A stretch of 64,000 bases of DNA from Cryobacterium sp. Y50. Its GTDB lineage: Bacteria > Actinomycetota > Actinomycetes > Actinomycetales > Microbacteriaceae. Made by a program: the position numbers and the translations under genes. The stretch covers positions 124,001 through 188,000 of the forward strand of contig NZ_PJJM01000105.1 of assembly GCF_002929805.1 (NCBI RefSeq), read 5' to 3'. Under the pieces are notes generated by a model. That model was not told the origin of the DNA. It saw only the letters and a list, made by a program, of their open reading frames with translations, and did not search any database. This document shows positions 35,729 through 44,393 of the stretch, piece after piece; the stretch's first letter is position 1, and every line of letters starts with the position of its first letter.

Positions 35729-36744
35729 AAATGCGATTTCTTTCTCTTGATCAGCAAAATAAACACCGGCACGCCGATGAAGGCTGTGATGATGCCGACC
35801 GGAAGCTCGCGCGGATCGAACACCGTGCGAGCGAGCGTGTCGGCGATGACCAAAAACAGCGCGCCGCAGACGGCGACGAGCGGCAGCAGCCGGCGATGGC
35901 CCGGCCCGCTGATGCCGCGCACGAGGTGCGGCAGAATGAGTCCGACGAACCCGATCGATCCACTGACGGCCACCATGGCTCCGGTCAACAGCGCGACCGC
36001 ACCGAGCAGCGCCCAGCGGGTGCGGTTGACATTGATACCGAGGCTCGCCGCCGAGGTATCACCGAAGGCGAATGCGTCAAGCCGGGTCGCCGACAAAAGG
36101 ATGCCGGTGCCGACGACCGCCACGGCCGTCGCCGCGATCGCGACGCTCTCCCAGGTGGCGCCGGCCACCGAGCCGAGCAGCCAGTTGAGAATCTCCCGGT
36201 AGGAGTCGCCCTTGGCCGCCCAGAAAATGATGAACGAGGTCAGGGCGCCGGCGAGTTGGGCGATGGCCAGCCCGGCGAGCACAGCCCGCACCGGGGTGAT
36301 TGTTCCGCCGACCTTGGCGATGCTGAGCGTCGCCACGAGGGCCAGCAATGCCCCGGCAAACGCTGCAACCGGCAGGGCGAAGCCGATGCTGAGAATGACC
36401 ACGCAGACCGCGCCGACGGATGCCCCGCTCGAGAGTCCGAGCAGGTACGGGTCGGCGAGGGGGTTACGCGTCACGCTCTGCATCACCGCGCCGCTGATGG
36501 CGAGGCCGGCGCCGACCAGCGCGGCCGTGAGTACCCGTGGCAGTCGCAGTTGCCAGACGATCGAGTCGACCAGCAAAGGCACCGGCTCGGTCGCGAGGCC
36601 GAGGTGCGCGCCGATACTGCCGGCCACCTGCGCCAGGCTGACTGCGGCTGGCCCGATGGTCACCGCTACCCCGCACACGACGACGAGGGCAACCGCCGCG
36701 GCCACGAGCCAGGCGAGGTACCTGCTCCGGGTCACGAACCCCAC
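35719..36744 (-). CDS. ABC transporter permease (FecCD family), putative F420-precursor importer
   Basis: A 341-residue permease with about nine to ten helices. FecCD landmarks are LRLPRVLTAALVGAGLAISG, NPLADPYLLGLSSGASVGAV, GSIGFVGLILPHLVRGISGP and the C-terminal ELPVGIITAFIGVPVFILLI. It forms the channel for a cobalamin/siderophore-type importer. GTG 36744 is used as the start but lacks a strong ribosome site; the gene begins only about 30 bp after the binding-protein stop. Confidence 0.88.
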   Translation of the reverse strand: MGFVTRSRYLAWLVAAAVALVVVCGVAVTIGPAAVSLAQVAGSIGAHLGLATEPVPLLVDSIVWQLRLPRVLTAALVGAGLAISGAVMQSVTRNPLADPYLLGLSSGASVGAVCVVILSIGFALPVAAFAGALLALVATLSIAKVGGTITPVRAVLAGLAIAQLAGALTSFIIFWAAKGDSYREILNWLLGSVAGATWESVAIAATAVAVVGTGILLSATRLDAFAFGDTSAASLGINVNRTRWALLGAVALLTGAMVAVSGSIGFVGLILPHLVRGISGPGHRRLLPLVAVCGALFLVIADTLARTVFDPRELPVGIITAFIGVPVFILLIKRKKSHLWA

Positions 36745-36775
36745 CGAACGGGACGCGAGAGCGGCCAGGAGCGGC

Positions 36776-37762
36776 TCACTCGAAGCTGGAGAGTTGGGCG
36801 ATGGCGGAAGAGGCAGCCTCGACGTTGCGCGGGCCGGCCTCGGTCGCCGCGAACGGCAAAATGACGTAGCGCTGGTTTTTCACGGCGTCGAGCACCTGAG
36901 TGGCCGGGTCGGATTCCAGGTGGGCGATCTTGGCCGCCGCGGTGTTCCACGTGGCGTCAACGAGCACGATGACGCTCGGGTTGGCCTCGATGATCGATTC
37001 CCAGCCGACCGAGGTCCAGGTGTCGACCACGTCAGCAAAGATATTGCTGAGCCCGGCGGCCTCCATAATTATGGCCGGCGAGCCGATGCCCGCGCCAACG
37101 TAGGGGGTGGTCGTGCCGCTCGAGTACCAGACTGCGGTGGTCCCCGCCGAGGCCGGTTCGAGCGCGGCGAGCTCGGTCTCCAGGGTGCTGACCAGATCGG
37201 CGGCGGCATCCGCTGCCCCGAAGAGCTCACCGGCCTCGGTGATTTCGGTGAACACGGTCTCGAAGGTGAGCGGGCTGGGCATGGCGTCGCCCTTGCAGGC
37301 GGCCGGCGAGACGTAGCTTCCGATGCCGAGTTCGGCGAGACCGGCCCGTTCGCCCACGCCGTCGGCGGTGAAGTTGGACTCCCACCCGCCGTAGATGAAG
37401 TCGGGGTTCAGACCGAGCACGGCCTCCCGCCCGGGCAGAAAGTCGCTGATCACGTTGAGGTCGGCGCCTTCGGCGGCGAGTGAATCGGGCAGCGGGCCGT
37501 CGAGAAAGGCCGATCCGACAATGCGGTCGCCGAGCCCGAGGGCGAGCAACAGTTCGGTCGCCGAGGACTTGATCGACACGATGCGTTCCGGCGCGGCCGC
37601 GACGGTCAGGCTCGTGCCGCAGTTGTCGACGGTGACCGGGTAGTTCGCACTGGCGGCTGGAGTCTCGGTGGGTGAGACGGCGGGGGTGGCCGTGGCGGCG
37701 CATCCGCTCAAAAACAGGGCCCCGGCGGCAAGAGCGGCGGCGCGCGCGGTAATTCGAAACAT
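36776..37762 (-). CDS. ABC transporter substrate-binding lipoprotein, putative F420-precursor importer
   Basis: A 328-residue lipoprotein of the FecB/BtuF fold. The signal peptide ends in a lipobox with C21 (LFLSGC). The first lobe begins at ERIVSIKSSATELLLALGLG, a long interdomain helix follows (about residues 185-205), and the second lobe contains VGWESIIEANPSVIVLVDA. GAAAGAGA lies upstream of ATG 37762. This is the first gene of an operon with the permease, the ATPase and cofD. The ligand is inferred to be FO or F420-0 from gene context, not from residues. Confidence 0.88.
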   Translation of the reverse strand: MFRITARAAALAAGALFLSGCAATATPAVSPTETPAASANYPVTVDNCGTSLTVAAAPERIVSIKSSATELLLALGLGDRIVGSAFLDGPLPDSLAAEGADLNVISDFLPGREAVLGLNPDFIYGGWESNFTADGVGERAGLAELGIGSYVSPAACKGDAMPSPLTFETVFTEITEAGELFGAADAAADLVSTLETELAALEPASAGTTAVWYSSGTTTPYVGAGIGSPAIIMEAAGLSNIFADVVDTWTSVGWESIIEANPSVIVLVDATWNTAAAKIAHLESDPATQVLDAVKNQRYVILPFAATEAGPRNVEAASSAIAQLSSFE

Positions 37763-37923
37763 GAGGTCTCTTTCGACTCGTCACGGTGGGCTGCACGAAG
37801 CAGCGCGGGCGCAAACTGGCACGGTGTCGTTGGCACAGTATTGGTGGACCTCAGCCCAAATCCAGGCCAGCGGGGCCGGTCAAAGCAAACCGGTGGTCTG
37901 CCTCAACTCTAAACCCGGCGGCA

Positions 37924-39288
37924 CTACGCCCAGCGCGCACCGATCGGGTGTACGGCCGAATCAGACGGATGCGCCGCCGCGGCCAGCGCTTCGGCTACCG
38001 GTCGCACGTCATCGGGCAGGGCGCCGGCGGTCACCCGAATGAACGCGGGACCGCCCTTGGTCGCCAGGAACGGCGAGCCGCCGGCCACCCGAATGCCCGA
38101 GGCGGCGAGGCGTACCAGGGCATCGCGCTCGTTCTGCACCGGCAGCCAGGTGTTGATGCCGTCGGCTTGCCTGACGTTGAGTCCGAACTCGCGGAGCGCC
38201 TCGGAGAGGGCGCGTTGCCGCGCAAAGTAGATGTGACGGGCCTCGCTGACCCGCGCCAGGCTGTCGCCGGTGGTGAGCAGGTCGTGCAGAATAGTCTGCA
38301 GCATGCGACTGGTCCAGCCGGGGCCGAGTAGGCGCCGCGACACAATCGGTTCGATGAGCGCAGCGGGACCGCCCAGCGCGGCCATGCGCAGGTCGGGGCC
38401 GTGCGTCTTCGAGAAGCTGCGCACGTGCAGGGTGCGCTCGGGCAGCCACCGGCCGAGACTCACATCGGGCGCGATGCTGATATCCGCCGAGTGATCGTCC
38501 TCGATCACGATGGTCTTCGACGCGGCGCCCGCGCGCAACAGCCCGGCTAGCTGCTCGGCACGCTTGAGGCTCATCGACGTCCCGGTCGGGTTGTGGGCGC
38601 GCGGCTGCAGAATGACAGCGACCGGGCCGAGCTTGAGCGCTGCGGCAAAATCGGCGGGAACCAGGCCGTGCTGATCGACGGCCACCGGCAGGCGTTCGAG
38701 GCCGAGCTGGTCGAGCAGGTCGAAGAACGGCGGAAACGATGGGTTCTCCACGATGACCCGGTCGCCGAACCGGGTCACTGCGTCGAGGCTGCGCGAAATG
38801 GCGTCGAGAGCGCCGTCCACGATGGTGATCGTCTCCACCGGGTACGGCCATGAAGCCTGCAGCACCTCGAGGAGCTCCGGAATGATCGGCAGGTCGTGAT
38901 AGCTCGGGGTAACCGCGCGCTGTGCAACCCGGGAGAGCGCAGGTCCCAGCGGCGGCAACAACCGCGGGTCTGGCGTACCGCGGGAGAGGTCGAGCCGGGC
39001 GGGGCCAACCGCGCCGATCATGGACTGGCTGCGAGCCGGCAACCAGTTGGGCGCTTTGTCCTGCACGAAAGTGCCGCCGCGGCCGCGCGACACGATCAGC
39101 CCGACCGCCGCGAGCGCCTGCCAGGCGTGGCTGACGGTCGCGGGGCTCACACCGAGCTCGCCGGCCAGCACCCGCACGGTGGGCAGGCGGTCGCCCGGTG
39201 TGAGGCGCCCAGAGGTGATCAGCCGCCCAATGGCAGCGGCGATCCCCGCGGGGGTGCGTTGCTCAATTTCGTCGATAAAGTTCTGCAT
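37924..39288 (-). CDS. MocR-type regulator (GntR helix-turn-helix fused to aminotransferase domain)
   Basis: A 454-residue PLP-dependent transcription factor. The N-terminal winged helix is at about 10-75 (IGRLITSGRLTPGDRLPTVR, then LAGELGVSPATVSHAWQAL). The rest is an aminotransferase class I-like domain in which K294 of RSFSKTHGPDLR is the predicted PLP lysine and VIEDDHSADI holds the Asp. MocR proteins usually sense an amino compound as an aldimine. It is divergent from the pyrimidine catabolism operon, which yields beta-alanine, a plausible effector. Confidence 0.92.
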   Translation of the reverse strand: MQNFIDEIEQRTPAGIAAAIGRLITSGRLTPGDRLPTVRVLAGELGVSPATVSHAWQALAAVGLIVSRGRGGTFVQDKAPNWLPARSQSMIGAVGPARLDLSRGTPDPRLLPPLGPALSRVAQRAVTPSYHDLPIIPELLEVLQASWPYPVETITIVDGALDAISRSLDAVTRFGDRVIVENPSFPPFFDLLDQLGLERLPVAVDQHGLVPADFAAALKLGPVAVILQPRAHNPTGTSMSLKRAEQLAGLLRAGAASKTIVIEDDHSADISIAPDVSLGRWLPERTLHVRSFSKTHGPDLRMAALGGPAALIEPIVSRRLLGPGWTSRMLQTILHDLLTTGDSLARVSEARHIYFARQRALSEALREFGLNVRQADGINTWLPVQNERDALVRLAASGIRVAGGSPFLATKGGPAFIRVTAGALPDDVRPVAEALAAAAHPSDSAVHPIGARWA

Positions 39289-39350
39289 TGCCCTTGCCTC
39301 TGACTGCGTTGGCCGACAGGATGATTAATGCGTGCGATACACAGAGAAAC

Positions 39351-39401
39351 ACATTTGAAATGTTTACGTCAAATAATAACAATACGAACAACGCGGTTCG
39401 T
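39351..39401. promoter_or_regulatory. Candidate MocR operator region
   Basis: The 152-bp divergent gap has unusually AT-rich DNA with two inverted repeats: ACATTT/AAATGT around a single G (39351-39363) and ACGAAC/GTTCGT with a 6-bp spacer (39384-39401). Both lie upstream of the beta-ureidopropionase start at 39441. Confidence 0.45.
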
Positions 39402-39440
39402 AACGGTCATTGACTAACGAAAGCAAGTGGAAGGCACAGC

Positions 39441-40316
39441 ATGAGTAACGGCACCACCTCCGATACCAGGAACATTGTTCGTACGGCTATCACTCAGGCC
39501 ACCTGGACCGGCGACGAAGAATCGATGATTCAAAAGCACGAGGGCTTCGTGCGTACCGCGGCCGCTCAGGGCGTGCAGGTGATCTGCTTTCAGGAACTCT
39601 TTCACGGTCCCTACTTCGGCATCGTGCAAGACGCCAAGTATTACGACTACGCCCAGCCCGTGCCCGGCCCCATTGTTGAGCGGTTTCAAAAGCTCGCCGC
39701 CGAGTACAACATGGTCATCGTCGTGCCGATGTACGAAGAAGAACAGCCCGGCGTGCTCTACAACACCGCAGTGGTCATCGACGCCGACGGAACCTATCTC
39801 GGCAAGTACCGCAAGCACCACATCCCGCACCTGCCGCAGTTCTGGGAGAAGTTCTACTTTCGCCCGGGCAACACTGACTACCCGGTTTTTGACACCAAGT
39901 ACGGCAAGATCGGCGTCTACATTTGCTACGACCGCCATTTTCCCGAGGGTTGGCGAGTACTCGGCCTAAACGGCGCCGAGATCGTGTTCAATCCCTCGGC
40001 GACCAAGCCGGGGCTGTCCAACCGCCTGTGGGAGCTCGAGCAGCCAGCTGCCGCGGTCGCCAACCAATACTACGTCGGCGCGAACAACCGTATCGGCAAT
40101 GAGAAGTCCGAATTCGGCGACGAGGCCGTGACGTTCTACGGAAGCTCTTACTTCGTTGACCCCAAGGGCAACTACGTGGGCGAGCGAGCCTCGACCGACA
40201 CCGAGGAGATCGTCGTGCGCGACCTCGACCTCGGCGTCATTCGCGAGGTGCGCAACTCCTGGCAGTTCTACCGCGACCGTCGCCCCGACTCGTATGAGGC
40301 CCTCGTCGCTCCTTGA
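39441..40316 (+). CDS. Beta-ureidopropionase-like nitrilase-superfamily amidohydrolase
   Basis: A 291-residue C-N hydrolase. The catalytic triad is complete: E52 in ICFQELFHGPYFG, K125 in GKYRKHHIPHLP and C162 in GVYICYDRHFPEGW. The tyrosine-rich surroundings and EQPAAAVANQYYVGANNRIG match N-carbamoyl-beta-alanine amidohydrolases, which release beta-alanine (or beta-aminoisobutyrate), CO2 and ammonia. It is the first gene of the pyrimidine catabolism operon, and the next gene encodes the enzyme that makes its substrate. Confidence 0.92.
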   Translation: MSNGTTSDTRNIVRTAITQATWTGDEESMIQKHEGFVRTAAAQGVQVICFQELFHGPYFGIVQDAKYYDYAQPVPGPIVERFQKLAAEYNMVIVVPMYEEEQPGVLYNTAVVIDADGTYLGKYRKHHIPHLPQFWEKFYFRPGNTDYPVFDTKYGKIGVYICYDRHFPEGWRVLGLNGAEIVFNPSATKPGLSNRLWELEQPAAAVANQYYVGANNRIGNEKSEFGDEAVTFYGSSYFVDPKGNYVGERASTDTEEIVVRDLDLGVIREVRNSWQFYRDRRPDSYEALVAP

Positions 40317-40327
40317 AGCGCATAGAA

Positions 40328-40362
40328 CGGATGCTGCCGACCGACCCGGTCGGCGGCATCCG
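40328..40362. terminator. Strong intergenic hairpin with CGGATGC arms
   Basis: Arms CGGATGCTGCCGACCG and CGGTCGGCGGCATCCG flank an ACC loop, giving a 16-bp stem with one G-U wobble. It lies between the first two genes of the pyrimidine operon and has no T-run. It may be an attenuator or an mRNA processing or stability element that sets different levels for the two genes. Confidence 0.5.
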
Positions 40363-40395
40363 CTGGCCCTGACACTTTTGAGCGAAGAGGATGCC

Positions 40396-41829
40396 ATGAA
40401 GACTTTGATCAAGAACGGCACCGTGGTCAATGCCACGGGCCGAGGAGTCGCCGATGTGCTCATCGACGGGGAGCAAATCGCTGCCGTGCTCGCGCCCGGC
40501 TCGAACCTGCTCGGCTTCGATGTCGCGGGCAATGTCGACCGCATCATCGACGCCAGCGGCAAATACGTCATCCCCGGCGGTATCGACGCCCACACCCACA
40601 TGGAGATGCCGTTCGGTGGCACCCAGGCCAGCGACACCTTCGAAACCGGAACCCGTGCTGCTGCCTGGGGCGGAACGACGAGCATCGTCGACTTCGTCGT
40701 GCAGTACACCGGCGAGGACGTGCTCGAGCGCTACGCCGCCTGGCAGCAGAAGGCTGCCGGCCAGTGCGCCATCGACTACGGCTTTCACCAGATCCTCAGT
40801 GACGTGCAAGACAGCTCACTGACCGCAATGGACGAACTCGTCAACGAGGGCGTCTCGAGTTTCAAACTGTTCATGGCCTACAAGGGCGTGTTCCTCAGTG
40901 ATGACGGTCAGATCGTCAAAGCCATGCAGCGCGCGGCCACGAACGGCAGCATGATCATGATGCACGCCGAGAACGGCAGTGTCATCGACCTGCTCGTGCA
41001 GCAGGCGGTCGCCGCCGGTAACACCAGCCCGCTGTACCACGGCCTCACCCGGCCCTGGCAGGCCGAAGAAGAGGCCACCCATCGGGCGATCATGCTCGCC
41101 AACCTCACCGGCGCTCCTCTCTATATAGTGCACGTTTCAGCTAAACAGGCCGTGGACCAGATTGCCGAAGCTCGGCACAACGGGCAGAACGTGTTCGGCG
41201 AGACCTGCCCGCAGTACCTCTACCTCTCCCTCGAAGACAATCTCGGCGCTCCGGGTTTTGAGGGGGCCAAGTGGGTGTGCTCGACGCCGCTGCGCGCCAG
41301 GGTCGAGGGTCATCAGCATCACATGTGGCAGAGCCTGCGCACGAACGACATCCAGATGGTCTCCACCGACCACTGCCCGTTTTGCATGAAAGGGCAGAAG
41401 GACATGGGCCTGACCGACTTCTCCAAGATTCCCAACGGCATCGGCTCGGTCGAGCACCGGATGGACCTGCTGTATCAGGGCGTCGTTGACGGCAAGATTT
41501 CCCTCGAACGCTGGGTCGAGGTCTGCTCCACCACCCCGGCGCGCATGTTCGGCATGTACGGCCAGAAGGGCGTGATCGCGCCCGGCGCCGACGGCGACGT
41601 CGTCATCTACGACCCGAACGGGCACACGTCGATCGGGATGCCTGAAACGGGAAGGGTGAAGACCCATCACATGAACATGGACTACTCCGCCTGGGAGGGC
41701 TACGAGATCGACGGCCACGTCGACACCGTCATCTCCCGCGGCAAGGTCGTCATCGACGGCTTCGCCTACCTGGGCACCAAGGGTGATGGCCGCTACATCA
41801 AGCGCGGCCTGAGCCAGTACCTGATCTAA
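40396..41829 (+). CDS. hydA: Dihydropyrimidinase (D-hydantoinase)
   Basis: A 477-residue cyclic amidase that opens dihydrouracil or dihydrothymine to N-carbamoyl-beta-amino acids. Metal-site residues are H66 and H68 in DAHTHMEMPFGG, the lysine expected to be carboxylated K157 in SSFKLFMAYKG, and His in MMHAENGSVID and IVHVSAKQAVDQI. STDHCPFCMKGQK carries the last Asp. Length and order match the family. ATG 40396 follows an AAGAGG site; an ATG 5 bp earlier is out of frame. Confidence 0.95.
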   Translation: MKTLIKNGTVVNATGRGVADVLIDGEQIAAVLAPGSNLLGFDVAGNVDRIIDASGKYVIPGGIDAHTHMEMPFGGTQASDTFETGTRAAAWGGTTSIVDFVVQYTGEDVLERYAAWQQKAAGQCAIDYGFHQILSDVQDSSLTAMDELVNEGVSSFKLFMAYKGVFLSDDGQIVKAMQRAATNGSMIMMHAENGSVIDLLVQQAVAAGNTSPLYHGLTRPWQAEEEATHRAIMLANLTGAPLYIVHVSAKQAVDQIAEARHNGQNVFGETCPQYLYLSLEDNLGAPGFEGAKWVCSTPLRARVEGHQHHMWQSLRTNDIQMVSTDHCPFCMKGQKDMGLTDFSKIPNGIGSVEHRMDLLYQGVVDGKISLERWVEVCSTTPARMFGMYGQKGVIAPGADGDVVIYDPNGHTSIGMPETGRVKTHHMNMDYSAWEGYEIDGHVDTVISRGKVVIDGFAYLGTKGDGRYIKRGLSQYLI

Positions 41830-41838
41830 GGGAAAACC

Positions 41839-42855
41839 ATGGATTTCGGAGCAGTACTGCAGACCAACCCGCCGTCGGCGCGTACCGTGCAACTGGCAAA
41901 ACTGGCCGAGGCACACGGTTACAGCCACGTCTGGACTTTTGACTCACACCTGCTCTGGCAGGAACCCTATGTGATCTACAGCCGCATCCTGGCCGAGACC
42001 AGCAAGATCATCGTCGGACCCATGGTCACCAACCCGGCGACGCGCGACTGGACCGTGACGGCGTCGACCTTCGCGACCCTCAACGAGATGTTCGGGAACC
42101 GTACCATCTGCGGCATCGGCCGCGGCGACTCGGCGGTGCGCACCACCAACGGCGCCCCGACCACCCTCAAGACCCTGCACGAATCGATCCACGTCATTCG
42201 CGAGCTCGCCAACTCCCGCCCGGTCGAATACAACGGTGCCACGGTGCAGTTTCCGTGGAGCCACGGCTCGAGCCTGGAACTGTGGGTCGCCGCCTACGGT
42301 CCGCTCGCGCTCAAACTTGCCGGTGAGGTCGGCGACGGTTTCATTCTGCAAATGGCTGACCTCGATGTCGCCAAGTGGATGATCGAGAGTGTGCGCACCG
42401 CCGCCTCGAACGCCGGCCGCGACCCATTAAGGATTAAATTCTGCGTCGCCGCCCCGGCCTACATCGGCGAAGACTGGGAACACATGCGCAACCAGTGCCG
42501 CTGGTTCGGGGGCATGGTCGGCAATCACGTGGCCGACATCGTTGCCAAGTACGGCGCCGATTCCAATATCCCCACTGCTCTCACCGACTACATCAAAAAC
42601 CGTGAGGGTTACGACTACAACCAGCACGGTAAGGCGGGCAACGAGCACGCCGCTTTCGTGCCCGACGAGATCGTCGACCGGTTCTGCCTGCTCGGCACCG
42701 CGAAAGACCACCTCGAGAAGCTCGAGGCACTCAAGGAGCTCGGCGTCGACCAGTTCGCCAGCTATCTGCAGCACGACAACAAGGAAGAAACCATGCGCGT
42801 CTACGGCGAAACCCTGATTCCAGCCCTCACCGACTCCATCATGGCCACGAAGTAG
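41839..42855 (+). CDS. LLM-class F420-dependent oxidoreductase of the hydantoinase-associated type
   Basis: A 338-residue TIM-barrel oxidoreductase of the luciferase-like superfamily. It has the family pieces LAEAHGYSHVWTFDSHLLW, RTICGIGRGDSAVRTTNGAP and LELWVAAYGPLALKLAGEVGDG. I recognise it as a TIGR03842-like F420 group. It begins 9 bp after hydA and is followed by the omega-aminotransferase, so it belongs to the pyrimidine operon. No classical dihydropyrimidine dehydrogenase is present in the window; this gene is the obvious candidate for the pyrimidine-ring reduction, an inference rather than a known role. A RutA-like monooxygenase role fits less well, since ring-opening by hydA would then be redundant. 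Confidence 0.88.
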   Translation: MDFGAVLQTNPPSARTVQLAKLAEAHGYSHVWTFDSHLLWQEPYVIYSRILAETSKIIVGPMVTNPATRDWTVTASTFATLNEMFGNRTICGIGRGDSAVRTTNGAPTTLKTLHESIHVIRELANSRPVEYNGATVQFPWSHGSSLELWVAAYGPLALKLAGEVGDGFILQMADLDVAKWMIESVRTAASNAGRDPLRIKFCVAAPAYIGEDWEHMRNQCRWFGGMVGNHVADIVAKYGADSNIPTALTDYIKNREGYDYNQHGKAGNEHAAFVPDEIVDRFCLLGTAKDHLEKLEALKELGVDQFASYLQHDNKEETMRVYGETLIPALTDSIMATK

Positions 42856-42901
42856 CATTTTTCATCTCCACCACCACCGACCCAGAAAGCCAGCGATATA
42901 C

Positions 42902-44257
42902 GTGACTGACACCAGCACACACACTGTCCCTCCCGCAGCCACCGGAGGGACGCCAAGTCTCAATGCGCACACGAGCGAACTCGACCGGGCCCATGTCTTC
43001 CATTCCTGGTCGGCGCAGGCGGCGCTGAAGCCGCTCGTCATCGCCGGCGGGCTCGGCTGCCGAGTCTGGGACCACGATGGGCGCAGTTATCTCGACTTTT
43101 CGAGTCAATTGGTGAACGTGAATATCGGCCATCAGCATCCGTCGGTGGTGAAAGCCATCACCGAGCAGGCCGCTCTGCTGAGCACCATTGCACCGTCGAC
43201 GGCGAACCTGGCGCGCGGCCAAGCCGCCCAGCGCATCACCGATCGCGCCCCGGCGGGATTCAACAAGGTCTTCTTCACCAACGGGGGAGCGGATGCGAAT
43301 GAGAACGCCATGCGCATGGCCCGCCTGCACACGGGTCGTGACAAGGTGCTCTCCCTCTATAAGTCGTATCACGGCAACACCGGGGCGGCCGTGGTCGCCA
43401 CCGGCGACTGGCGCCGCATTCCGAACGAATACGCGCGTGGCCACGTGCACTTCTTCGGCCCGTTTCTCTACCGCAGCGAATTCTGGGCCAGCAGCGAAGA
43501 GGAGGAATGCGCCCGCGCGCTGCACCACCTCGAACGCGTCATCCAGGGTGAAGGCGTCTCGGCGGTTGCGGCCATTTTGCTCGAGTCGATTCCCGGAACC
43601 GCTGGAATCATGATGCCTCCGGCCGGCTACCTGCCCGGGGTGCGCGCGCTCTGCGACAAGTACGGCATCGTGCTCATCCTCGACGAGGTCATGTGTGGCT
43701 TCGGTCGCACCGGCAACTGGTTCGCCTTCGAGGCGTACGACGTCGTGCCCGACCTGATCACTTTCGCCAAGGGCGTCAATTCCGGTTACGTACCCACCGG
43801 CGGCGTGATCATCTCCGACGCCATCGCGGCGACCTTTGACGAGACGGTCTTTCCCGGCGGACTGACCTATAGCGGGCATCCGCTCGCCATGGCGTCGATC
43901 GTAGGTGCGCTCGATGCGATGAAAGCCGAGGGCATCGTCGAGAACGCCGCCCGCATCGGCCACGACGTGCTCGAGCCGGGGCTGCAGGCGCTGCAGGCCC
44001 GGCATTCGATCATCGGCGAAGTGCGCGGTGTCGGCGTGTTCTGGGTACTCGAACTCGTCGCCGACCCGCAGACTCGCGAGCCGGTGAGCGGCGCCGTCAT
44101 GGCTCGGGTCAAGGCCGAGCTGCTCGGGCGCGGCCTGCTGCCGTTTTTGGTGGAGAACCGCATCCACGTCGTGCCGCCGTGCGTCGTCACCGACGCCGAG
44201 GTCGCCGAGGCACTCGCCATCTACGACGAGGTACTCAGCCTCGACCTGCTCTCTTAA
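42902..44257 (+). CDS. Class III omega-aminotransferase (beta-alanine/beta-aminoisobutyrate type)
   Basis: A 451-residue fold-type I PLP aminotransferase. The PLP lysine is predicted at K290 in LITFAKGVNSGYVPTGG, the cofactor Asp in VLILDEVMCGFGRTG, and the phosphate-binding region in GGADANENAMRMARLHTG. It would move the amino group of beta-alanine or beta-aminoisobutyrate to pyruvate or 2-oxoglutarate, giving malonate or methylmalonate semialdehyde for the dehydrogenase encoded next. GTG 42902 start, with only a weak ribosome site. Confidence 0.92.
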   Translation: MTDTSTHTVPPAATGGTPSLNAHTSELDRAHVFHSWSAQAALKPLVIAGGLGCRVWDHDGRSYLDFSSQLVNVNIGHQHPSVVKAITEQAALLSTIAPSTANLARGQAAQRITDRAPAGFNKVFFTNGGADANENAMRMARLHTGRDKVLSLYKSYHGNTGAAVVATGDWRRIPNEYARGHVHFFGPFLYRSEFWASSEEEECARALHHLERVIQGEGVSAVAAILLESIPGTAGIMMPPAGYLPGVRALCDKYGIVLILDEVMCGFGRTGNWFAFEAYDVVPDLITFAKGVNSGYVPTGGVIISDAIAATFDETVFPGGLTYSGHPLAMASIVGALDAMKAEGIVENAARIGHDVLEPGLQALQARHSIIGEVRGVGVFWVLELVADPQTREPVSGAVMARVKAELLGRGLLPFLVENRIHVVPPCVVTDAEVAEALAIYDEVLSLDLLS

Positions 44258-44393
44258 CCCCACTCCGGTAGTCGGGTCCCCCATTGGCCTCGATCACCAA
44301 AACGCGCGTTGGTCTAGCCGGTCGAGACCGCCATGCGAAAACCGATGGCGATTTCGAAAAGCCAGCCCAGCGCATCCACTGAAAGGATCACCC

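Noticed and set aside
41839-42855. Reading the LLM gene as a RutA-type uracil monooxygenase
   Set aside because: The Rut route opens the ring without dihydropyrimidinase and uses RutB-F partners, none of which is here; the adjacent genes fit the reductive route.
42839-44284. Open frame of about 480 codons opposite the omega-aminotransferase
   Set aside because: Mirror of a convincing aminotransferase gene with intact PLP motifs, so it is not coding.
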